64,000 nt of DNA from Flavobacteriaceae bacterium (lineage in GTDB: Bacteria > Bacteroidota > Bacteroidia > Flavobacteriales > Flavobacteriaceae). Below the pieces are notes generated by a model. It saw only the letters and a list, made by a program, of their open reading frames with translations, was not told where the DNA came from and made no database searches. The stretch is taken from assembly GCA_002723075.1 (NCBI GenBank), contig PBNJ01000008.1:54483-118482 (forward strand), in the 5' to 3' direction. The position numbers and the translations under genes were made by a program. Shown here piece after piece: positions 57,331 through 64,000 of this stretch (positions are counted from its first letter, which is position 1; each line of letters starts with the position of its first letter).

Positions 57331-58206
57331 ATGACACACACCGATAAAATGCTCCGTGAAGGGAGTTTGGCAGGAAAAGTAATTGTTGTAACTGGTGGAG
57401 GAAGTGGACTTGGCAAGGCCATGACTTCCTATTTTTTGGAACTTGGTGCCAAGGTTGCCATTACCTCCCGTAAACTTGAAAAACTTGAAAGAACAGCCAA
57501 AGAACTCCATGATGCAACTGGTGGTGACTGCTTTGCTGTTGCTTGTGACGTTCGAGATTATGAACAAGTCGAACAGATGCATAAACAAGTTGTAGACCAT
57601 TTTGGTCCAATAGACGTTTTACTAAACAATGCTGCTGGAAACTTTATCTCGCCGACCGAAAATTTATCGAGCAATGCATTTGATACCATTGTGGATATAG
57701 TGTTGACTGGAACAAAAAACTGTACCATGGTATTTGGGAAACATTGGATTAAAACCAAACAAAAAAATGTTAATGTATTAAACATTGTTACCACCTATGC
57801 ATTTACTGGTTCGGGTTATGTTGTGCCTTCCGCAACTGCCAAAGGAGGGGTATTGGCAATGACACGTTCATTGGCTGTTGAATGGTCAAAATACGGCATG
57901 CGTTTTAATGCGATTGCACCTGGGCCGTTCCCAACAAAAGGAGCTTGGGATCGGTTGTTGCCAGGACCGTTGGTGAAAAAGTTTGATCCTGCAAAAAAAG
58001 TACCTCTTGGTCGTGTTGGTGAACATCAGGAGCTTGCTAATCTCGCAGCCTATATGGTTTCCGACTTTGGTGCATACCTCAATGGAGAGGTTATTGTTTT
58101 AGATGGTGGTGAGTGGTTAAAGGGGGCTGGACAGTTTAATATGCTTGACAAAATCCCAAAAGCACTCTGGACAATCCTGAAAAAAGCGATGTTGAAAAAA
58201 AAGTAA
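57331..58206 (+). CDS. SDR family oxidoreductase (2,4-dienoyl-CoA reductase-like)
   Basis: VIVVTGGGSGLGKAMTSYFLELGAKVAITSR, LLNNAAGNFISPTENLS, NAIAPGPFPTKGAWDRL. Confidence 0.9.
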   Translation: MTHTDKMLREGSLAGKVIVVTGGGSGLGKAMTSYFLELGAKVAITSRKLEKLERTAKELHDATGGDCFAVACDVRDYEQVEQMHKQVVDHFGPIDVLLNNAAGNFISPTENLSSNAFDTIVDIVLTGTKNCTMVFGKHWIKTKQKNVNVLNIVTTYAFTGSGYVVPSATAKGGVLAMTRSLAVEWSKYGMRFNAIAPGPFPTKGAWDRLLPGPLVKKFDPAKKVPLGRVGEHQELANLAAYMVSDFGAYLNGEVIVLDGGEWLKGAGQFNMLDKIPKALWTILKKAMLKKK

Positions 58207-58278
58207 TTTTTTTCAACCATATGATTCTTTTTTACTCTGTTAAATTGTACTTTTAGTCCTCAATTTACAAAATGCCTC

Positions 58279-59061
58279 ATGGGTAAAATCATTGCCGTAG
58301 CGAACCAAAAAGGGGGTGTCGGAAAAACAACAACCGCAGTCAATCTTGCAGCTAGCTTAGGTGTATTGGAACAAAAAGTTCTTTTAATTGACGCTGACCC
58401 ACAAGCAAATGCAACTTCTGGACTGGGAATAGACGTAGAACATCAAAACAAGGGAACCTATCAACTTTTGGAGCATTCTGCTTCTTTAGACCAGGTTATA
58501 GTCTCTGTGCCGTCAGCAAACGTAAATGTCGTGCCTTCACATATCGACCTTGTCGCTATTGAAATTGAATTGGTTGACAAGCCCAACCGTGAATACATGC
58601 TTTATCAAGCTTTGGAAGGAGTTCGAGAGCGGTACGATTTTGTAATTATCGATTGTGCTCCTTCTCTTGGACTACTCACCCTAAACGCTTTAACTACTTC
58701 AGATTCTGTCCTTATCCCAATCCAATGTGAATACTTTGCTTTAGAAGGACTTGGAAAACTCCTTAATACCATCAAGAGTGTACAACGAATTCACAACAAA
58801 AACTTAGACATTGAGGGCATGCTGCTCACTATGTATGACTCCAGACTACGTCTTTCAAATCAAGTTGTGGATGAGGTCAAAAAACATTTTCATGAAATGG
58901 TATTTAACACCATTATCCAACGCAATGTGAAAATTGGGGAAGCACCGAGTTTTGGCGAAAGTATTTTAGATTATGATAGTACGAGTAAAGGTGCCGAAAA
59001 TTACTTAAATTTAGCGCACGAAGTCATCGAAAAAAATATGATAAATGGCAAAAGCAAGTAA
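58279..59061 (+). CDS. parA: ParA family ATPase (Soj)
   Basis: GKIIAVANQKGGVGKTTTAVNLAASLG, LIDADPQANATSGLGI. Confidence 0.95.
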   Translation: MGKIIAVANQKGGVGKTTTAVNLAASLGVLEQKVLLIDADPQANATSGLGIDVEHQNKGTYQLLEHSASLDQVIVSVPSANVNVVPSHIDLVAIEIELVDKPNREYMLYQALEGVRERYDFVIIDCAPSLGLLTLNALTTSDSVLIPIQCEYFALEGLGKLLNTIKSVQRIHNKNLDIEGMLLTMYDSRLRLSNQVVDEVKKHFHEMVFNTIIQRNVKIGEAPSFGESILDYDSTSKGAENYLNLAHEVIEKNMINGKSK

Positions 59062-59920
59062 ACGGCAAGCACTCGGACGCGGATTATCCGCTCTTTTGGA
59101 CGATTCAGGAAGTGTAACTCCTTCCAATGAGTCTGTTGTTGGAAATATCGTTGAGCTTACACTCGATCAAATTGAAGTGAACCCGTTTCAGCCAAGAACC
59201 AACTTCAATCACGAAGCAATTGAAGACCTAGCCAAATCCATACAATCGCTAGGTGTAATTCAGCCAATTACGGTGCGGAAAACCGATAGTGGTATCTATC
59301 AACTAGTTTCTGGAGAAAGAAGATTGCGTGCCGCCAAAATTATAGGGCTATCAACAATTCCTTCATTCATACGCATAGCCGATGATCAAGAATCTTTGGA
59401 AATGGCTTTGGTCGAAAACATCCAGCGAAAAGATCTTGACCCGATTGAGATTGCCCTCTCCTATCAACGTCTTATCGATGATATTGAGCTCACCCAAGAA
59501 GAATTGAGTGAACGTGTTGGAAAAAAGCGTTCTACGATTACGAATTATCTTAGATTGCTTCGACTTGACCCAATTATCCAAACAGGGATGCGTGATGGGT
59601 TTATTTCTATGGGTCATGGACGCGCATTAATCTCGGTGGAAAATCAAAGTGTACAGCTCAGTATTTATGAGCAAATTTTGGCAAAGGGCCTGTCGGTGCG
59701 TGCGACGGAAAAGCTGGTCAAAACAGATCCTGCCACTCCTCCAAAAAAAACACCAGCCTCCAATCCATACATCGAAAAGAAATTAAAATTCTATCAAAAA
59801 CTGTTTGGCGATAAAGCACGTATTCAACTCAATGCTTCAGGTGGTGGGCAAATTGTGATTCCCTTTACCTCTGAAAAAGATTTCAAATCTTTGACCAAAC
59901 GACTACAAAGTGAACCCTAA
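59045..59920 (+). CDS. parB: ParB/Spo0J partition protein
   Basis: LGRGLSALLDD, NPFQPRTNFNHEAIEDLAKSIQSLGVIQPITVRK, LVSGERRLRAAKI, RKDLDPIEIALSYQRLI. Confidence 0.95.
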   Translation: MAKASKRQALGRGLSALLDDSGSVTPSNESVVGNIVELTLDQIEVNPFQPRTNFNHEAIEDLAKSIQSLGVIQPITVRKTDSGIYQLVSGERRLRAAKIIGLSTIPSFIRIADDQESLEMALVENIQRKDLDPIEIALSYQRLIDDIELTQEELSERVGKKRSTITNYLRLLRLDPIIQTGMRDGFISMGHGRALISVENQSVQLSIYEQILAKGLSVRATEKLVKTDPATPPKKTPASNPYIEKKLKFYQKLFGDKARIQLNASGGGQIVIPFTSEKDFKSLTKRLQSEP

Positions 59921-60449
59921 ACTTACACAACTCGTTGTGCTGATTTCTTTTGTTTGCTTTGGACAAAAACAAGATTTATCAAATTCAGTCATTAAGGAAA
60001 TCGACCCGCTTCGACCAGCAAAAGCCGCTTTTTACTCAGCTGTTTTACCAGGTCTAGGCCAAGTGTACAACAAACGTTATTGGAAACTTCCGCTGATCTA
60101 TGGGGGAATTGGAGCATCGATTTATTACTACGATTTAAACAACAAAAATTTTAAACGGTATAGAAATGCCTACAAACGGAGGTTGGCTGGCTTCGCTGAT
60201 GATGAATTTCAAGATGTCATTTTTGACAATGATCGCTTGATCGATGGAATGAATTTTTACAAACAATACCGCGATCAATCGATGTTGTTTGTCATTGGCA
60301 CTTACTTTCTCAATATCCTAGATGCCAATATTGATGCACACCTCAAGCAGTATAATATCAACCAAAACCTGAGCCTAAAACCATATATGGATCAAAATCC
60401 TATCGTTGCAGATCATCATTTTGGAGTGAGTCTAAATTTCAATTTTTAA
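59910..60449 (+). CDS. DUF5683 domain protein
   Basis: DPLRPAKAAFYSAVLPGLGQVYNKRYWKLPLIYGGIGASIYYY. Confidence 0.88.
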   Translation: MNPKLTQLVVLISFVCFGQKQDLSNSVIKEIDPLRPAKAAFYSAVLPGLGQVYNKRYWKLPLIYGGIGASIYYYDLNNKNFKRYRNAYKRRLAGFADDEFQDVIFDNDRLIDGMNFYKQYRDQSMLFVIGTYFLNILDANIDAHLKQYNINQNLSLKPYMDQNPIVADHHFGVSLNFNF

Positions 60450-60458
60450 ATTTGTGAA

Positions 60459-61148
60459 ATGAAAATTGCTTTACTAGGTTACGGACGCATGGGACAAGCG
60501 ATTGAAAAAATTGCCATTGACAGAGGACATACAATTGTTGCCAAAATCGATAAAGACAATCCAGATGAAGCCTATGAGGCAGATGTCGCAATCAATTTTA
60601 GCGTTCCCATGGCTGCCTATGAGAACATTACAAGTGCAATCGACAAAAAAATCCCTGTAGTCTGTGGTACCACGGGTTGGCTAGATCGGCTTGACGAAGT
60701 TGAAACTTTATGTCAACAAAATGAGGGTGCATTTCTTTATGCTTCTAATTTTAGTTTAGGTGTCAATCTGTTTTTCGAACTCAATGTAAAGTTAGCTGAT
60801 ATGATGCAAAAACAACCGCTTTACACTGCTTCAATAGAAGAAATTCATCACACGCAAAAACTAGATAAGCCAAGTGGTACAGCAATCACATTGGCAGAAG
60901 GAATTCCATCAGCAGGTAACGTATGGCATTTGGTTGAGGATAATGGAGAGGGGGTTCCAATTACCTCCATACGAAAAGATGAAGTGCCTGGCACTCATAC
61001 GGTCACCCATCGTTCAGAAATCGATGAGATTTCCATCACACATACTGCGCATAACCGGACTGGTTTTGCTTTGGGCGCTATAATTGCTGCCGAATGGATT
61101 AAGAACAAAAAAGGTATTTTTAGCATGAGAGATGTTTTACAGCTCTAA
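60459..61148 (+). CDS. dapB: 4-hydroxy-tetrahydrodipicolinate reductase
   Basis: KIALLGYGRMGQAIEKIA, VCGTTGWLDRL, EEIHHTQKLDKPSGTAITLAEGI. Confidence 0.95.
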   Translation: MKIALLGYGRMGQAIEKIAIDRGHTIVAKIDKDNPDEAYEADVAINFSVPMAAYENITSAIDKKIPVVCGTTGWLDRLDEVETLCQQNEGAFLYASNFSLGVNLFFELNVKLADMMQKQPLYTASIEEIHHTQKLDKPSGTAITLAEGIPSAGNVWHLVEDNGEGVPITSIRKDEVPGTHTVTHRSEIDEISITHTAHNRTGFALGAIIAAEWIKNKKGIFSMRDVLQL

Positions 61149-61179
61149 GAACCCAATCGACGGATAAAACACGTTTTCT

Positions 61180-62877
61180 ATGACATTCACACAGTGGTTT
61201 CTTTTTATTCTCTTTGTTCAATTTGTTCATTTTTTTGGGACATGGAAGTTATATCAGCGCGCAGGATATAAGCCGTGGCAAGCTGCGATTCCAATCTATA
61301 ATGCGTTGGTATTGATGAAAATCATCAACCGTCCTCGATGGTGGGTGTTGATGTTTTTTATGCCAATCATCAACTTGATTATTTTTCCCGTGGTATGGGT
61401 TGAAACCGCTCGAAGTTTTGGCAAAAGAAGTACAACAGATACCTTTCTGACACTGATCAGTTTTGGACTTTATCTCTACACCATCAACTACAATGATCAA
61501 CTTGAACACATCAAAGACCGAAGTTTAAAGCCAAGAACCGCTTTTGGGGAATGGTTTAGCTCGATTTTATTTGCCGTGGTCATCGCCACCCTTGTCCACA
61601 CCTATTTTATTCAACCCTACATCATTCCGACTGGCTCATTGGAAAAAACACTTTTAACAGGTGATTTTCTCTTTGTTAGCAAGTACCACTATGGGGCAAG
61701 AGTTCCCCAAACGGCAGTCTCCTTTCCAATGGTGCACGACACCATCCCTTTAGCGCGTGTACGGTCGTATCTAAAAAACCCACAATTACCCTATATGCGA
61801 TTGCCCAAACTACAGAAGATCAAGCGCAATGAGATTGTGGTCTTTAGTTGGCCAGCAGATACGGTACGTCAGTTTTTTAAGAAAGAAGCCCGAGTCGATA
61901 AACCCATTGACAAAAAATCAAACTATGTAAAGCGCTGTGTTGCCATCCCTGGAGACACCTTAGAAATTATCGATGGGATTATTCATATTAATGGAGAACG
62001 TACCCAACTCCCCGATCGAGCCAAACCACTCTATGGATATACTGCATATAACAAAACGGGGATATCATCTAGAGAGCTGGTTCAGGCAGGAATACGAGAT
62101 TTGACCAGACGATTTCGGATTGAAAGCAACATCTCGCAACAACAGCTCAACGCACTGTTTGCCAACAACATCAATGTCATTCGGCAGGGTGATAAGCTGA
62201 TTGCGATTTCAAGTTCGAGAGGAATTCCAACAGATCTAATACGAAGACATCGAATACGGGTAACCGAACTTCGAGATACACAAAAAACAATTTTCCTCAC
62301 ACTGGAAGAAGCCAAAAAGATTAGAAACGAGATTCGTTTTGACAGTTTGGTTCGCAATATCAACAATCGACAATCATACAATACAAACTTTTTTCCAAAT
62401 GACATTCGCTACAACTGGAACGAAGATAATTTTGGACCGATCGTCATGCCAAAACAAGGGTTCACTGTATCCTTAACTAAAGACAATATTGCCTTGTATC
62501 GAAAGTTGATTCGGGATTATGAAAAACGAACACTCACCTATGAAGACAATAGCATTCTGATCGATGGCGAACCAACAGATCAATACACCTTCTTACAAGA
62601 TTATTTTTGGATGATGGGTGACAATCGCCATCGCTCGGAAGACAGTCGGTTTTGGGGATTTGTACCAGCAGACCACATCGTTGGAAAACCCATTTTTATC
62701 TGGATGAGCATTGATGGGATCAATGATGGAATTGCCAATTGGAAAGTACGCTGGAATCGTGTCTTCACAACAACCAATGGAGATGGCGAACCCGTTTCCT
62801 ATCGTTGGCACTTTTTGGCAATTATCGTTGCCTATCAAATTTTTACACGTGTTCGTAAGCGTCTTAAAAAGCAATGA
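61180..62877 (+). CDS. lepB: Signal peptidase I
   Basis: FIQPYIIPTGSLEKTLLTGDFLFVSKYHYGARVP, NYVKRCVAIPGDTLEI, FWMMGDNRHRSEDSRFWGFVP. Confidence 0.95.
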   Translation: MTFTQWFLFILFVQFVHFFGTWKLYQRAGYKPWQAAIPIYNALVLMKIINRPRWWVLMFFMPIINLIIFPVVWVETARSFGKRSTTDTFLTLISFGLYLYTINYNDQLEHIKDRSLKPRTAFGEWFSSILFAVVIATLVHTYFIQPYIIPTGSLEKTLLTGDFLFVSKYHYGARVPQTAVSFPMVHDTIPLARVRSYLKNPQLPYMRLPKLQKIKRNEIVVFSWPADTVRQFFKKEARVDKPIDKKSNYVKRCVAIPGDTLEIIDGIIHINGERTQLPDRAKPLYGYTAYNKTGISSRELVQAGIRDLTRRFRIESNISQQQLNALFANNINVIRQGDKLIAISSSRGIPTDLIRRHRIRVTELRDTQKTIFLTLEEAKKIRNEIRFDSLVRNINNRQSYNTNFFPNDIRYNWNEDNFGPIVMPKQGFTVSLTKDNIALYRKLIRDYEKRTLTYEDNSILIDGEPTDQYTFLQDYFWMMGDNRHRSEDSRFWGFVPADHIVGKPIFIWMSIDGINDGIANWKVRWNRVFTTTNGDGEPVSYRWHFLAIIVAYQIFTRVRKRLKKQ

Positions 62878-63488
62878 CCCATACCCTACTCCCCCTTGCC
62901 TATGCTGGACCAATCTCGCATTGGGTTCCCATTTGTAAGCAGCAACCTATTCTTTGGGAAGTAGAGGATTTTTATCAGAAACAAACCTATCGCAATCGCA
63001 TGGAAATCCATGCAGCCAACGGAAAGCTCATGATGAGTATTCCGATTCAACATCTCGGTTATGACGGTCATCAAAAATATAAAGATGTACAAATCGCAAA
63101 CGAATTTCCATGGCGAAGAAACCATTGGTTGTCACTCAAGACCGCATACCAGTCCTCCCCCTTTTTTGAATACTATGAAGACGATATCGCACCCTTATAC
63201 CAAGACAGATTTGAGTCTCTACTATCGTTTAACATCCAGGTGATGAAAAAGATTTGTGAGTTGTTGCAGATTCAAGCACCCCAAGAAACCACAAAGACTT
63301 ATCTGAAAGATAGCCCTCACCACGATTTACGGCATCTGATCGATGCGAAAAACACTAAGGCAACTTCAACAGCTTTTGAATACACCCAAGTCTTTAGCGA
63401 CAAAAATGGGTTTATCCCTGACCTGAGCATTTTGGATTTACTATTTAACAACGGTCCCGAGACCGTACCCCTGTTGCAGTCCCAATAA
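62874..63488 (+). CDS. WbqC family protein
   Basis: YAGPISHWVPICKQQPILWEVEDFYQKQTYRNRMEIHAANGKLMMSIPIQH...IANEFPWRRNHWLSLKTAYQSSPFFEYYEDDIAPLY. Confidence 0.88.
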   Translation: MTHTLLPLAYAGPISHWVPICKQQPILWEVEDFYQKQTYRNRMEIHAANGKLMMSIPIQHLGYDGHQKYKDVQIANEFPWRRNHWLSLKTAYQSSPFFEYYEDDIAPLYQDRFESLLSFNIQVMKKICELLQIQAPQETTKTYLKDSPHHDLRHLIDAKNTKATSTAFEYTQVFSDKNGFIPDLSILDLLFNNGPETVPLLQSQ

Positions 63489-63516
63489 ATGTTTGTATTT
63501 ATTGAAAATAAGCCCA

Positions 63517-63938
63517 ATGTTTAAACCAAAAGTCATCGGAGTTAGTGGTATTTTTTTTAAAGCCAAAAAAGCCAAGTCGCCTTCGAAAGTTGTACAAGGA
63601 CCATTTTAGTTTTAATCTCAATCCTTACGGATCTTCATTTGAGTTTCGAAATGCAAATAACCCTCAAAAGGTTCAGTATTTTCTGTGGTCTGTTTTCAAA
63701 AATGATACAAATTACTTTTCGCCCTCAACAAAAGAGTTTATGGTAAATTTTCGGGTGGAAAAGATCGAAAAAACGGTAGCGTACTTGTAAAAAATTGGGA
63801 CAAAAATCAACGATGAAATCACGAATTACCCTTATGGTAAATTTGTACACATATTTGGATACCGAGGGGAATGCAATCTAATTATGGGAAGCCAATGATG
63901 ACTTTTTCAGTGATTTTATGGGGCCAACAAACAAATAA
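63517..63938 (+). pseudogene. VOC (glyoxalase/bleomycin resistance-like) family protein, frameshifted and stop-containing
   Basis: Reconstructs across frames as MFKPKVIGVSGIFFKAKK//KPSRLRKLYKDHFSFNLNPYGSSFEFRN...KEFMVNFRVEKIEKTVAYL*KIGTKINDEITNYPYGKFVHI//LDTEGNAI*LWEANDD. Confidence 0.8.
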
Positions 63939-63942
63939 AAAA

Positions 63943-64000
63943 GCAGGCCATAAGCCGGATTCTGTCGTGCCTTACCATTGATCTCGACCCAACATTACTG
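63943..64000 (-). ncRNA. rnpB: RNase P RNA, 3' end (runs off the right edge)
   Basis: Reverse complement ...GGTAAGGCACGACAGAATCCGGCTTATGGCCTGCTTTTTT matches the conserved RNase P RNA 3' region (ACAGAAnCCGGCTTAnnGGCC) and ends in a T-run. Confidence 0.85.

Noticed and set aside
58279-59920. Plasmid partition origin of the parAB locus
   Set aside because: Surroundings are chromosomal housekeeping genes (dapB, lepB, DUF5683), matching the chromosomal par locus; no parS palindrome was identified by eye, though I could not search exhaustively.
63545-63790. 81-aa ORF as a genuine small protein
   Set aside because: It is the middle segment of a frameshifted VOC pseudogene; flanking frames continue the same domain.
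1-64000. CRISPR array, prophage, transposon, toxin-antitoxin or defence island
   Set aside because: No repeat-spacer pattern, integrase, transposase, phage structural gene or defence nuclease seen in the translations; the lone PglZ domain belongs to PorX, not to a BREX/Pgl system (no methylase, BrxC or BrxL neighbours).

Overview
The window looks like a contiguous chromosomal segment of a marine-type Flavobacteriia/Bacteroidota bacterium. Supporting signs are PorX, Bacteroidota-style TTTG/TAnnTTTG promoters, the parA-parB-DUF5683-dapB-lepB-wbqC order and the typical flavobacterial arginine operon. Almost all of it is densely packed housekeeping coding sequence: lpxD (partial), porX, tsaE, aroB, ppc, parC/parE, dsbD-like, tilS, pabB-like, GNAT-argG-argC-proC-argD-argF'-argB-argE-argH, lpd, nhaC-like, ftsK, lolA, lptF/G, ribBA, a subtilisin, a ferredoxin reductase/ferredoxin pair, sodC, trxB, a small polysaccharide pyruvyl transferase + GT2 cassette, a PQQ-type sugar dehydrogenase, udk, parAB, dapB, lepB and wbqC. 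RNA genes are tRNA-Ser(UGA), tandem tRNA-Pro(UGG)/tRNA-Pro(GGG) and the 3' end of rnpB at the right edge. I found no prophage, transposase, CRISPR array or recognisable defence island, and no convincing new multi-gene system. The most interesting leads are: (1) a short Arg-rich ORF just upstream of the arginine operon, a possible attenuation leader peptide; (2) an ArgF' with Ser at the position that sets N-acetyl- versus N-succinyl-ornithine specificity; (3) a decayed precorrin-2 dehydrogenase beside a surviving ferredoxin reductase/ferredoxin pair; (4) a cluster of TTAC-N4-GTAA-like sites plus a perfect inverted repeat between a carboxypeptidase and an XRE regulator; (5) a RibBA whose GTP cyclohydrolase II half has lost its metal/catalytic cysteines; (6) a frameshifted VOC pseudogene. 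All calls are from reading the sequence by eye; no database search was run.
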